DNA of 64,000 bases from JBBQXH01 sp963710975 (GCA_963710975.1 CAVQCG010000003.1:62001-126000); one strand, 5' to 3'. Shown: positions 44,481 to 53,599, numbered from the stretch's first letter. Notes: generated by a model not told the origin, from the sequence alone. Numbers and translations: made by a program.

Positions 44481-45464
44481 ATGGACACCGTCGAACACGT
44501 GCGGATCACGGTTCTCGTCGACAACCACGTCGACATGCTCCTGACACCCACCGAGGGGGTTCGCCGGTTCGGGCTGCTGGATCACTTCGCGCCGCCCCAC
44601 GGGATACCGGTCTGCACGGAAAACGGCATCTCGTACTGGATCGAGCTGCGGCAAGGAGACAGACGCCACCATCTCCTCTTCGACACAGGGCTCACCGAGA
44701 TGGTGATCACGCACAACCTCCAAGCGCTCGGGCGGTCAGCCGACCAACTCGAGCACGCAGTGATCAGCCACGGCCACCCAGATCACTTCGGCGGCCTGCT
44801 CGGGATCCTTCGGGCTCGTCGCACCTCGCTCCCGGTGGCAATCCACCCCGACGCGTTCCTCCCCAAGTACTTCATCGACGGGCAGGGGGAGGTCGTCATG
44901 CGGATCAACCGAGGGCTCGACCGTGACGTCATGGAGCGCTCCGGCGCCGTGATCGTAGAGTCTCGTGACCCCGTCGACATCGGCCCGGGCGCGATCGCCA
45001 CCGGGCAGATCGAGCGCGCAATCCCGTTCGAGCCCCCCGTTCCGGTGAGGGACGGTGGCCCCGCGGGTGTGTTCCTCGAGCGAGATGGGAAGCTCGTCGA
45101 CGACGATGCGACGATCGACGATCAGGCCGTTGTCATCAACGTCGAGGGCAAGGGCCTCGTCGTGATGACGGCCTGCGGTCACGCCGGCGTGATCAACACC
45201 ATTCGCTACGCCCAGAAGATCACGGGTGTCGAACAGGTGCACGCGGTGATGGGCGGATTCCACACCGGCTTTCCCGGCGTGCCGGAGGAGAATGCAGAGC
45301 GGACGATCGACGCGCTGCGCGAGTTCCAACCGCAGATCGTCGCGCCCATGCATTGCAGCGGCCTCCGCGCGATCGCCCTCGCGATGGAGGCGTTCCCGGA
45401 CCAGTTCGTACACAACGTCGTCGGCACGACCCTCGTCATCGACAGTGAAAGGAAGGCGGCATGA
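44481..45464 (+). CDS. Metallo-beta-lactamase-fold hydrolase
   Basis: 327 residues. The zinc motif HGHPDHFGG (His97, His99, Asp101, His102) and a later GCGHAGVINT and MGGFHTGF carry the other ligands. The architecture resembles the MBL-fold hydrolases related to 7,8-dihydropterin-6-methyl transferase-like proteins, with a long N-terminus. Starts 3 bp after the upstream regulator. The function in this operon may be thioester or lactone hydrolysis, an inference from fold only. Confidence 0.85.
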   Translation: MDTVEHVRITVLVDNHVDMLLTPTEGVRRFGLLDHFAPPHGIPVCTENGISYWIELRQGDRRHHLLFDTGLTEMVITHNLQALGRSADQLEHAVISHGHPDHFGGLLGILRARRTSLPVAIHPDAFLPKYFIDGQGEVVMRINRGLDRDVMERSGAVIVESRDPVDIGPGAIATGQIERAIPFEPPVPVRDGGPAGVFLERDGKLVDDDATIDDQAVVINVEGKGLVVMTACGHAGVINTIRYAQKITGVEQVHAVMGGFHTGFPGVPEENAERTIDALREFQPQIVAPMHCSGLRAIALAMEAFPDQFVHNVVGTTLVIDSERKAA

Positions 45465-45985
45465 GCCAGCCCTATGACGAGTCCTTCTATCGCGGTCACG
45501 GTTGGGACAATCTCACCGGGCCAGATGCCAAGCGCGTACGCGAGCTGACGGACACGCTCCAGGCCCGTAAGGAGTGGCTCTCGCTCGTCGGCAACCTCTA
45601 CGAGGAGCGGCTGGTCGCTGAGTTCCCGGGGTCGCGGTGCCTGCTGCCGATCAACTGGATGGCGCTCCCGGAGCGGAAGTTCGAGTACGTGCTCATTCGC
45701 ACCGAGCCAGGCCAGTCGTTTCCCGAGCACGTGCACGGATACGGCGACGAGATCTACCTCGTTTTGGGCGGTGAGGGGACTGTCTTTCTCGACGGGAAGG
45801 CGCACGAGGCCCGCGCGTCCGACATCTTCCACATCCCACCGGGCACACCACACGGCTACAAGGCGTCCGAGGAATCCGACACGACATTCGACCTCTTCGT
45901 CGTCAGTGCACCTGGGGTCGCAGCCGAGCTGCGGTCACGCTACTGGGCGGTCGAGGCAATCCCACGAGACGACGGGTCCCGATGA
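45461..45985 (+). CDS. Cupin-domain protein
   Basis: 174 residues. Long N-terminal helical part, then a canonical metal-binding cupin: PGQSFPEHVHGYGDEIYLVL with two His and a Glu, and PPGTPHGYKA with the third His. It probably binds a metal and may act as dioxygenase, isomerase or small-molecule sensor. Start overlaps the MBL stop (ATGA); stop overlaps the next GntR start. Confidence 0.82.
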   Translation: MSQPYDESFYRGHGWDNLTGPDAKRVRELTDTLQARKEWLSLVGNLYEERLVAEFPGSRCLLPINWMALPERKFEYVLIRTEPGQSFPEHVHGYGDEIYLVLGGEGTVFLDGKAHEARASDIFHIPPGTPHGYKASEESDTTFDLFVVSAPGVAAELRSRYWAVEAIPRDDGSR

Positions 45986-46662
45986 CGCTGATCTCGCCGA
46001 GCACGACGAAGAAGGACCGGGTTGTCTCCGAACTGCGCCAGCTCATCCTCAGCGGGGAAATCCCGAGAGGCGCTCGCATTCAGCAAGACGATGTCGCAGC
46101 GCAGTTCCAGGTGAGCATCACCCCCGTTCGAGAGGCGTTGCGGGAGCTTGAAGCAGAGGGGCTCGTCGTCGGCGAACCTCACCGAGGAGTCAGCGTCCCG
46201 CTGGTCGACAGCGAAGCTCTCAAGGCCGTCTATGTCATGCGCCGTCTGATCGAGCCCTACGCTTTTGCTCGCGCTTCCCGCCGATTCTCGCGTCTCGATA
46301 TCGAAAGAGCACACGAGCTCACGGACACGATGGAGGCTGCGAACATCGCCGGGGATGCAGCAAGCATCAGTGCCGCGAACCGCGGCTTCCACTTCCTGTT
46401 CTTCGAGCGTTGCGGGATTCCCAGTCTGGCCGGACAGCTCGAGGAGCTCTGGGACGGGTTCCCGTGGGACGTGCTCATGAGCGGCGATCACGTGGGGGGT
46501 TCGGTGGCTGAGCACCGCGAGATCGTGGCGGCGGTAGAAGCAGACGATCCGGAGCGCGTCAGGGGCGCGGCAGAAGCGCACGTCGCGCGCAGCTACTTCC
46601 TCATCGTCGATCACTTGCAACTGGAGCCTGGCCCTGACCCGTTCGATCTGACGTCCGACTGA
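45982..46662 (+). CDS. GntR-family regulator, FCD type (copy 2 of operon)
   Basis: 226 residues. Winged helix at about 12-80 (LRQLILSGEIPRGARIQQDD, SITPVREALRELEAEG, GEPHRGVSV) and FCD domain with NRGFHFLFFERCGIPSLAGQ. Paralogue of the protein at 43806; both keep the same helix-turn-helix recognition residues around TPVREALR. ATGA overlap with the cupin gene. A perfect palindrome and the TIM-barrel gene follow. Confidence 0.88.
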   Translation: MTLISPSTTKKDRVVSELRQLILSGEIPRGARIQQDDVAAQFQVSITPVREALRELEAEGLVVGEPHRGVSVPLVDSEALKAVYVMRRLIEPYAFARASRRFSRLDIERAHELTDTMEAANIAGDAASISAANRGFHFLFFERCGIPSLAGQLEELWDGFPWDVLMSGDHVGGSVAEHREIVAAVEADDPERVRGAAEAHVARSYFLIVDHLQLEPGPDPFDLTSD

Positions 46663-46679
46663 CGATCGACGGAGCCACA

Positions 46680-46689
46680 GACATATGTC
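46680..46689. promoter_or_regulatory. GACATATGTC palindrome before the TIM-barrel gene
   Basis: A perfect 10-bp inverted repeat, 21 bp upstream of the GTG start, in a 48-bp gap between the FCD gene and the TIM-barrel gene. Possible half-sites for a GntR dimer. Confidence 0.35.
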
Positions 46690-46710
46690 ATCTGGAACGA
46701 GGAGGTCGAC

Positions 46711-47544
46711 GTGCAACTGGGAATGATCAACTCCGCGTGGTTCGGATCGAAGTACGACGGTCGGCCCGGGCTCGAGAAGATGAAGGAAATCGGGTTCGAC
46801 GCAGTCGACGTCCTCGCCGACCCACTCGACCTCTCGGCGGATACGCGGGCGGCTCTCGTGCGAGACGTGGCCGAAGTGGGCCTGGCGTTGCCGTCGGTGA
46901 TCGTCGTCGCATTCGGCTTTTCGGACTTCAATCCGTCGATTCGGCGGTTCCACCTCGAGCGGGCAAAGGGTGTTGTCGATCTCGGCGTCGAGCTGGGCGC
47001 GAAGCTGATGGTCGTCGCCCTCGGCGAGTACATCTGGCAGCACGAGGTGATTCCTCCCGAGGCCCAGTGGCACTGGGCCGTCGATTCGACGCGGGAGCTG
47101 GGCGACTACGCCGCCTCGCGCGGACTCGAGCTCGCGATGGAGCTCGAGCCATTCGACCTCTCACTTGTCAACACGATCGACAAGCTCGCGAAGTTCATCG
47201 ACGACGTCGACCACCCCGCCGTCAAGGCGAACCTCGACTGCTCGCATCTCTGGCTCATGGGACTCGACGCCTCCGAGATCCTCAAGCTCAAGGGAAGAAT
47301 CATCCACACGCACTTCTCCGACTGCAACGGCGAGACCCACGGCGATCTCCCACCCGGTCGCGGCAACACACCGCTGATTCGCTACCTCGAGGCGCTCGTG
47401 CAGGCAGAGTTCGACGGAGTCCTCTCGCTCGAGCTCGAATACGCTCCCCAGCCGGACCAGATCGTCGAGTGGGTCACGGAAGCGTACGACGCAACCGCCG
47501 CGATGATGGACAGCCTCGGCATTCGGACGCGCGCTGGCGCATGA
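46711..47544 (+). CDS. Sugar-phosphate isomerase/epimerase-like TIM-barrel protein
   Basis: 277 residues of the xylose-isomerase-like (AP endonuclease family 2) barrel. Metal ligands are apparent: AMELEPFDLSLV near residue 135, ANLDCSHLWLMG near 172, IHTHFSDCNGETH near 194 with HTHFSD, and LSLELEYAP near 240. GTG start preceded by GAGGAGG. Last gene of the operon with SDR, CoA-transferase, MBL and cupin; suggests a polyol, keto-sugar or hydroxy-acid substrate. Confidence 0.85.
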   Translation: MQLGMINSAWFGSKYDGRPGLEKMKEIGFDAVDVLADPLDLSADTRAALVRDVAEVGLALPSVIVVAFGFSDFNPSIRRFHLERAKGVVDLGVELGAKLMVVALGEYIWQHEVIPPEAQWHWAVDSTRELGDYAASRGLELAMELEPFDLSLVNTIDKLAKFIDDVDHPAVKANLDCSHLWLMGLDASEILKLKGRIIHTHFSDCNGETHGDLPPGRGNTPLIRYLEALVQAEFDGVLSLELEYAPQPDQIVEWVTEAYDATAAMMDSLGIRTRAGA

Positions 47545-47626
47545 GTGTCGGTCGAGGTCGGCCGCGCGCGCTTCCCGGCAGAGCCCGATAAGGTCGCCGC
47601 GGCAGCGACGAACAGGAGGCGGGAGC

Positions 47627-48472
47627 ATGGTCGACCTCGATGCGTATCGGGAGCAAAGCCGTCAGAACTGGGCGCAGATGGCCCCGGGCTGGGAAGATCG
47701 GCGAGAGTGGTTGATGGACATCACGGGTCCGGTCACCGAATGGCTTGTCGAGAAGGTGAACCCGCAGCCGGGCCAGACTGTCCTCGATATCGCGGCCGGG
47801 ACCGGCGACCTGGGCTTCCACGTCGCAGAGCGCGTCGGCAACGGTGGCCGCGTGATCTCCACCGACTTCGCGCCTGAGATGGTGGCGGTCGCTCGTCGCC
47901 AGAGCGAGGCGCGGGGCCTGAAGAACATCGAGCACCGTGTGCTCGATGCCGAGAACATGGATCTCGGCGACGCCAGCGTGGACGGCGTGGTCTGCCGTTT
48001 CGGCTACATGCTGATGGCTGACCCCGCCGCGGCGTTGAAGGAGACGAGGCGCGTGCTGAAAGGCGGCGGCCCATTGGCTTTCGCAGTCTGGGGACCCCCT
48101 GACCGTAACCCCTGGGCGGCCGTGCCAGGGATGACGATCGTCCAACTGGGTCACCTGCCTCCGCCCGAGCCAGGGGCGCCGGGAATCTTCGCGATGGGAG
48201 ATCCCGGGCGCATTCGCGAGCTGGTTACGGGGGCGGGCTTCGGTGACCCTGAACTGGAGGAGATCGCGTTCGAGTTTCGCTTCGAGGACTTCGACGATCT
48301 GTGGGAAATGCTCGTCCGTCTGAGTGGCGCGATGGCAGGAGCGATCAACGCACTCCCCGACGACGATCGGCAAGCGACGCGTGCGGCGATCGAGCAGAAC
48401 GTCTTGCCCTACCGCAACGAGGACGGTTCCTACACGCCTCCCGCGATGGCGTTGGGAGTGCTTGCGCGCTAG
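47627..48472 (+). CDS. Class I SAM-dependent methyltransferase
   Basis: 281 residues of the UbiE/COQ5-like fold. SAM motif VLDIAAGTGDLGFHVAE near residue 53, then a DFAPEMVAVARRQ motif II, and LDAENMDLGDASVDGVVCRF. GGAGG-type site precedes the ATG. Substrate unknown. Separated from the operon upstream by 82 bp with no clear signal. Confidence 0.88.
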   Translation: MVDLDAYREQSRQNWAQMAPGWEDRREWLMDITGPVTEWLVEKVNPQPGQTVLDIAAGTGDLGFHVAERVGNGGRVISTDFAPEMVAVARRQSEARGLKNIEHRVLDAENMDLGDASVDGVVCRFGYMLMADPAAALKETRRVLKGGGPLAFAVWGPPDRNPWAAVPGMTIVQLGHLPPPEPGAPGIFAMGDPGRIRELVTGAGFGDPELEEIAFEFRFEDFDDLWEMLVRLSGAMAGAINALPDDDRQATRAAIEQNVLPYRNEDGSYTPPAMALGVLAR

Positions 48473-48614
48473 CGACCCACGCGTTCCCGGTCGCTTGCGG
48501 TGTAGCTTTGGCATCCATGGCAGCGAGCGGCAGAGGCGATCCGACTGATGTCGACTTGACGGGTCTTTCGGCGGACAGGGTGAGGGCGCGGCAAAGGCCG
48601 AGCGTGTACCTGCC

Positions 48615-50306
48615 GTGGTGACGCCTGAGGAGATCGAATCGATCACCGTTTTCGCGTCCCTGGGTGCGGCCGCGCGCGAGCGGCTATCTCGGGTAGCTGC
48701 CGACATCGTTCTCGTGGCAGGTGAGTACGCCGCGCACGAGGGAGACGAACGCGCGCTCTTGGCACTCCTCGATGGTCGCATCGAGGTGGTCAAGCTTGTC
48801 GACGGCATCGAGCGTGTCGTCGGCGAGCGACGGCCCGGCGATGTCATGGGTGAGGTTCCGATCACGCTCGGGACGTTGTTCCCGGTCGGGTTCCGGGCTG
48901 CCGAGCCGTCGCGGATCATGCGACTAGAGCCTCACGACTACCACGCCGTAGCGGCTGTCGAGCCTGACGTCGGCAAGGAGATCGGCAGGCTCGCAGGCGA
49001 ACGGATATCTGGTCCGCGGGGCCTGGCAGGGATCGCGGCGGAACCACGGCCGCCTCGTGCGATCATCGTGGGTCATCGCTGGGACGTGGCCTGCACGGAT
49101 CTGCGCCACTTCCTCGATCGCAACCAGATCACGTTCAGATGGCTCACGCCGGATGCGCCGGATGCGGTCGAACAGTGGGGTGGCCCGCTGCCGGCCGAGG
49201 CAGATTGCCCGGTGATTCGGGTCGTCGACGGAAAGACCGTGGTGCGACCGCAGCTTCGCCGGGTCGCCGAGTTGCTGGGCCTGGGTACGGAGGCAGTCGA
49301 TGCCGAGTACGACACGGTCATCGTCGGAGCTGGGCCCGCCGGGCTGGCAGCCGCCGTGTACGGGGCGTCCGAGGGGTTGCGTGCGATCGTGGTCGAGCGG
49401 GAAGCCCCAGGGGGCCAGGCCGGCACGTCGTCTCGGATCGAGAACTACCTCGGCTTTCCGTCCGGGGTGTCAGGTGATGAACTCGCGAGCCGTGCGCTGC
49501 AGCAGTCGCGAAGGCTCGGAGCCGAGATCCTCGTGACGCGGGCAATTACGCGGATCGATGCTGTAACCCGTCAGGTACACCTCGATGGCGGTGACGTCTT
49601 GCGGGCGCGGACCATCATCCTTGCGTGTGGCGTGGTGTGGCGGCGCTTGTCGATCGAGGGTGCCGACCGACTCGCCGGGAAAGGGGTGTTCTACGGTGCG
49701 GCACGGAGCGAGGCGGCGAGTACGCACGGCCTCGACGTCCACATCGTTGGTGCGGGCAACTCGGCGGGGCAGGCGGCCATGTTCTTCTCCACGCACGCAC
49801 GGAGTGTGACCATCCTCTGCCGTGGCGCGAGCCTCGAGAAGAGTATGTCCCGCTATCTCGTCGATCAGCTCGCAACCCGGTCGAACATCCAAGTGATGCA
49901 CCGGACGGAAGTGGTGACCGCACATGGCGAGCTCTCACTCGAGGCGATCGATGTGCGCGACACCGAGACCGGCGAGACCGCTCGGGTCGAATCAGGGGGC
50001 CTGTTCATCTTCATCGGTGCGGACGCGGAGACAGCGTGGCTACCGCCCGAGATCGCCCTCGACGCCCGAGGGTACGTGCTGACCGGCCCAGACGTTCACG
50101 CCACAGGGCAGTGGCCGCTCGAGCGCGACCCCTACCTGCTCGAGACGAGCGTGCCCGGCATCTTCGCCTGTGGCGACGTGCGATGCGGCCCAGTCAAGCG
50201 CGTCGCGGCCGCAGTTGGTGAGGGAAGCATGGCCATCGCCTTCGTCCACCAGTACCTCAGAGACAGCGATGCAACGCCCCTGGAGAGTGCACCACAAGCC
50301 AGCTGA
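48615..50306 (+). CDS. cNMP-binding / thioredoxin-reductase-like flavoprotein
   Basis: 563 residues. Residues 1 to about 130 are a cyclic-nucleotide-binding fold (ALLALLDGRIEVVKLVDG); 140-220 a small Trx-like segment (CTDLRHFLDRNQITFRWL); from about 232 a pyridine-nucleotide reductase: FAD loop VIVGAGPAGLAAAVYGASEG, GGQAGTSSRIENYLGFPSG, and an NADPH loop VHIVGAGNSAGQAAMFF. The region where thioredoxin reductases carry CxxC reads GVFYGAARSEA, so there is no active disulfide. C-terminal CGDVRCG holds a Cys pair. GTG start. Function beyond a flavin reductase with a sensor head is unclear. Confidence 0.88.
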   Translation: MVTPEEIESITVFASLGAAARERLSRVAADIVLVAGEYAAHEGDERALLALLDGRIEVVKLVDGIERVVGERRPGDVMGEVPITLGTLFPVGFRAAEPSRIMRLEPHDYHAVAAVEPDVGKEIGRLAGERISGPRGLAGIAAEPRPPRAIIVGHRWDVACTDLRHFLDRNQITFRWLTPDAPDAVEQWGGPLPAEADCPVIRVVDGKTVVRPQLRRVAELLGLGTEAVDAEYDTVIVGAGPAGLAAAVYGASEGLRAIVVEREAPGGQAGTSSRIENYLGFPSGVSGDELASRALQQSRRLGAEILVTRAITRIDAVTRQVHLDGGDVLRARTIILACGVVWRRLSIEGADRLAGKGVFYGAARSEAASTHGLDVHIVGAGNSAGQAAMFFSTHARSVTILCRGASLEKSMSRYLVDQLATRSNIQVMHRTEVVTAHGELSLEAIDVRDTETGETARVESGGLFIFIGADAETAWLPPEIALDARGYVLTGPDVHATGQWPLERDPYLLETSVPGIFACGDVRCGPVKRVAAAVGEGSMAIAFVHQYLRDSDATPLESAPQAS

Positions 50307-50368
50307 CGGCCAGCGCGCAACGCAACATGCAGATATCGGGATACCCGGTCACTCGTGGAGGTCTCGGG

Positions 50369-51256
50369 GTGTCAGCAAGCAGTACATGGGCGGAGATGCG
50401 TGACACGGTCTGGCCGCGCACTCGGAGCCTCGACGATCGTTTGCCTCCGCTGTTGGTTCTCCTGACCCTCGTCAGCGGACTCGTCGACGCGGCAAGCTAC
50501 CTGAGTCTCGGTCACGTCTTCGTCGCGAACATGACGGGGAACGTCGTCTTCCTCGGATTCGCTCTGGCCGGCGCCAGCGGGTTCTCGATCGGGCTGTCGC
50601 TGATCGCTCTCGGCTCGTTCCTGGTCGGCGGTCTCGCTGGTGGACGCCTTGCAGCGAGGTTGAGCGAACATCGACTCCAGTTGTTGCGGACGTCGACCGC
50701 TCTTCAGTTTCTCCCGGTCGCCGCTGCCGTCACGATCGCTGCCGTCGTCGGTGATCCGCTCGGTCGAGCGTCCCAGTACGTGGTGGTAGCGGCGCTCGCC
50801 ATGGCCATGGGCCTCCAGAACGCCGCTGTCCGTCGCCTCGGTGTTCCCGAGCTCACGACCACCGTGCTGACGATGACCCTCACCGATCTCGCCGCTGGTT
50901 CGCGGATCGGTCGCCGACTCACGGCCGTGCTGGCGATGTTCGTCGGAGCGTTGATCGGTGCGCTCCTCACGATTCACATGGGCACGGTTGCGTCGCTGGC
51001 CGCCGTCGCGGGTCTGCTCGTCGTCATTGCCGGAGCAACGATCTACATCGGCCGTACGGACATGGTTGAGGCGGCATGGTCCGGACTTCATGCCTCTCAG
51101 GCTGACGACGGCGAGGTTCCCAGACGAGCTACGTCAGCGATTCTCCCGCTCGGTTGCCTGAATCCGTTCGAGCTAGGACTTGGCTCGCAAGGGATGATGG
51201 GCGGTATCGAAGCTAGCGCCAACTACTCCTCGAGCATGCCGTTGGCAATCGCGTAG
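50369..51256 (+). CDS. YoaK-family (DUF1275) membrane protein
   Basis: 295 residues with six helices. Hallmark LVSGLVDAASYLSLGHVFVA followed by NMTGNVVFLGFAL near residue 50 and GLQNAAVRRLGVPELTTT. GTG start at 50369 has GGAGG seven bp before it; ATG 50396 would lose nine residues. Transport of an unknown small compound is presumed. Its 3' end overlaps the response-regulator gene by 34 bp on the opposite strand. Confidence 0.88.
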   Translation: MSASSTWAEMRDTVWPRTRSLDDRLPPLLVLLTLVSGLVDAASYLSLGHVFVANMTGNVVFLGFALAGASGFSIGLSLIALGSFLVGGLAGGRLAARLSEHRLQLLRTSTALQFLPVAAAVTIAAVVGDPLGRASQYVVVAALAMAMGLQNAAVRRLGVPELTTTVLTMTLTDLAAGSRIGRRLTAVLAMFVGALIGALLTIHMGTVASLAAVAGLLVVIAGATIYIGRTDMVEAAWSGLHASQADDGEVPRRATSAILPLGCLNPFELGLGSQGMMGGIEASANYSSSMPLAIA

Positions 51257-51858
51257 CGGACGAGCTCGGCGCGGGTCGTGAGGCGGAGCTTCTGCATGAT
51301 GTGCGCGCGGTGCGTCTCTGCCGTTCGAACGGAGATGTAGAGCATCTTCGCAATCTCCTGGTTGGTGTGGCCGAGCGCCAGCAGTCGAAGCACTTCGCGC
51401 TCCCGCTCCGAGAGAGGATCGCTTTCGACGCGGGATCTCGCTTCCGCCTCTGCTGCGATCAGCCGCGCGCCGAGAGTGGGATGGACATAGCGACGGCTTG
51501 AAGCAATCTCGCGCACGGCTGTCACGACCTCCGCATCTACCGCTTCCTTGAGGACGTAGCCGAGCGCGCCGGCCGCGAACGCTTCACGAACGTAGTTCGG
51601 ATCATCCTGCATCGAGAGGACGAGCACCTTTGCGTCAGGGGCCGCCGTCCGGATCGCCGGGAGTGCCTCGATCCCGGTTTGCTCGGGCATCGTGACGTCG
51701 AGAAGGATGACATCGGGCTTCAGGTACCGAGCCTCGCGAACGGCCTCGTTGGCGCTGCCGGCTTCTCCGGCACACTCGATGTCGTCCTCGCGCTCGAGCA
51801 GCAGTCGCAGGCCGGCACGAACGACGGCGTGGTCGTCGACTATGAGAACCCGGATCAC
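51223..51858 (-). CDS. NarL/DevR-type response regulator
   Basis: 211 residues. Receiver with Asp8/Asp9, phosphoacceptor Asp54 (LLDVTMPE) and conserved Lys in the YVLKEAV segment; then a LuxR-type helix-turn-helix (LSEREREVLRLLALGHTNQE, VRTAETHRAHIMQKL). Encoded with the sensor kinase upstream through an ATGA overlap. It resembles DevR/DosR-type regulators of hypoxia and dormancy genes. A clear DosR-type box was not found in nearby promoters. Confidence 0.93.
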   Translation of the reverse strand: MIRVLIVDDHAVVRAGLRLLLEREDDIECAGEAGSANEAVREARYLKPDVILLDVTMPEQTGIEALPAIRTAAPDAKVLVLSMQDDPNYVREAFAAGALGYVLKEAVDAEVVTAVREIASSRRYVHPTLGARLIAAEAEARSRVESDPLSEREREVLRLLALGHTNQEIAKMLYISVRTAETHRAHIMQKLRLTTRAELVRYAIANGMLEE

Positions 51859-53519
51859 GAGACCGGCGCCTCGGCGACGATCGTCGTCCCAGCACCCGGT
51901 GAGGACTCGACCTTCAACGTGCCGTCGAGGAGCGCGAGGCGCTCACGCATGCCGAGCAAGCCGAGCCGCTCGTTGCTCATCGTTTCCGGCGAGAACCCCC
52001 GACCGTCGTCCTCGATCACGGCTGCAACGGTCGAGCCCTTTCGTGTGAGCAGGATGCTGACGTTTCGTGCCCGGGCGTGCTTGATCACGTTCGTCAGCGC
52101 TTCCTGGACGATCCGGTAGAGGGCAGTCTCCACGTCGGCCGGAAGACGCTCGTCGACCCTCGCCTCGATTTGAACCGTGAGCCCGGTCTGCTCATGGAAC
52201 CCTTCGGCGAGTCGCTCGAGCGCGGGCACGAGTCCGAAATCGTCGAGAGCGCTGGGCCGCAGCTCGACTGCCAGCCGGCGGACGTCCTGCAGAGTCTGGA
52301 CTGTGATCTCTCGAAGCGCTGCGGCGGAGGAACGGATCTCGTCGAGCGTCGGAGCCTCCTCGAGCGCATGCAAGCCGAGGAGGATCGACGTCAAAGCCTG
52401 CCCGGTTTCGTCGTGGAGTTCCCGTGCGAGGCGCTTGCGCTCGAGCTCTTGCGCGGCAACGACCCGTCGCAGGGCATCGCGCTGCACCCGTTGGGAGAGG
52501 TCGACAGCGATGGCGGCGCGCTGGGCGAACCACTCCGCCACGCGTACATCGTCATCAGTGAAGCGCAGATCGTGCTCGTCGGTGCCGACCTTGTCGTGAA
52601 TCGAGATGATGCCGATGGCCTGGTCCTGGACAAGGAGTGGGACGAAGAGACCGGTGGACGGGACCGGCAAGCCGGTCAACTCGCAGAAGCGTCGCATGGC
52701 GTCGCGATTGAACTCGACATCGTCGATCAGGGAATCGACCCGCTCGGGACGGCGCCGCTCGAGAACGCGACCGGTTTTCGAGTCGCTCAGGGACAGCTCG
52801 ACGCCAAGCCCCTTTGCATGACCGTCGTGGTCGCTTGCCCCGACGCGGAGAGTCTCCTCTCCGGTTGGGAGCGCGATGAAGACGAGTCTGCAGCCGATCA
52901 GCTCTCGCAGACGCTTGGCGATCAGCTCCAGCAAAGCGGGAAGGTCGGTCTCGCTCGCGATCGCGTTTCCAACCTCGGTCATCGACTCGAGCTGTCGCAA
53001 CCACCGCCGAGCCGACTCGTAGAGGCGCGCGTTCTCGATTGCCACGGCGGCCTGTGCTGCAAGGAGCTGCACGAGTTCCTCGTCGTCCTCGGTGAAGTCC
53101 TGATCGCCCTCCTTCTCGGTGAGATAGAGGTTGCCGTATGCCACGCCCCGTAGCGCCACCGGCACGCCGAGGAACGTCCTCATCGGCGGATGACCGGGCG
53201 GAAAGCCGACCGAGCGTGGGTGCTCGCGCAGATCGTGCAGGCGGAGCGGCGTCGCATCCTTGATCAGTACGCCGAGAATGCCCCGCCCAACCGGCAGATC
53301 GCCGATCTCCTCGATGAGCCTCTGGCTGACACCGGTCGTCCTGAACTGCTCGAGTCCGCGACCGGCCTGGTCGATCACGCCGAGCGCTGCGTAGCGAGCC
53401 CCGGTGATTGCAGCCGCTGCCTCGACGAGCCGCTGGAGGACGGCGTCGAGCGAGAGCTCTGAACTCAGCGCGATGCCTGTCTCGACGAGCAAGCGGAGAC
53501 GCCCTTCTTGGCCGATCAC
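51855..53519 (-). CDS. Two-GAF sensor histidine kinase, DevS/DosS-like
   Basis: 554 residues. Two GAF domains (about 20-165 and 190-340), a HisKA_3 dimerisation helix with phospho-His369 in RELHDETGQ, and a terminal HATPase domain (VIKHARARNVSIL, DDGRGFSPETM). GAF-1 closely resembles DevS/DosS: PRSVGFPPGHPPMRTFLGVP and YGNLYLTEK; His110 and Tyr132 stand 22 residues apart, just as the heme ligand His149 and Tyr171 in DosS, so heme-based gas sensing is plausible. GTG or ATG at 53519; cotranscribed with the response regulator. Confidence 0.93.
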   Translation of the reverse strand: MIGQEGRLRLLVETGIALSSELSLDAVLQRLVEAAAAITGARYAALGVIDQAGRGLEQFRTTGVSQRLIEEIGDLPVGRGILGVLIKDATPLRLHDLREHPRSVGFPPGHPPMRTFLGVPVALRGVAYGNLYLTEKEGDQDFTEDDEELVQLLAAQAAVAIENARLYESARRWLRQLESMTEVGNAIASETDLPALLELIAKRLRELIGCRLVFIALPTGEETLRVGASDHDGHAKGLGVELSLSDSKTGRVLERRRPERVDSLIDDVEFNRDAMRRFCELTGLPVPSTGLFVPLLVQDQAIGIISIHDKVGTDEHDLRFTDDDVRVAEWFAQRAAIAVDLSQRVQRDALRRVVAAQELERKRLARELHDETGQALTSILLGLHALEEAPTLDEIRSSAAALREITVQTLQDVRRLAVELRPSALDDFGLVPALERLAEGFHEQTGLTVQIEARVDERLPADVETALYRIVQEALTNVIKHARARNVSILLTRKGSTVAAVIEDDGRGFSPETMSNERLGLLGMRERLALLDGTLKVESSPGAGTTIVAEAPVS

Positions 53520-53599
53520 CTAGAAAGTATTCACGGACGAGGCGGGTTGTGAGTGAAGCCGAACGGTGGGCTCTGGCCGAATGGTGGGCTCTCGGCGAC

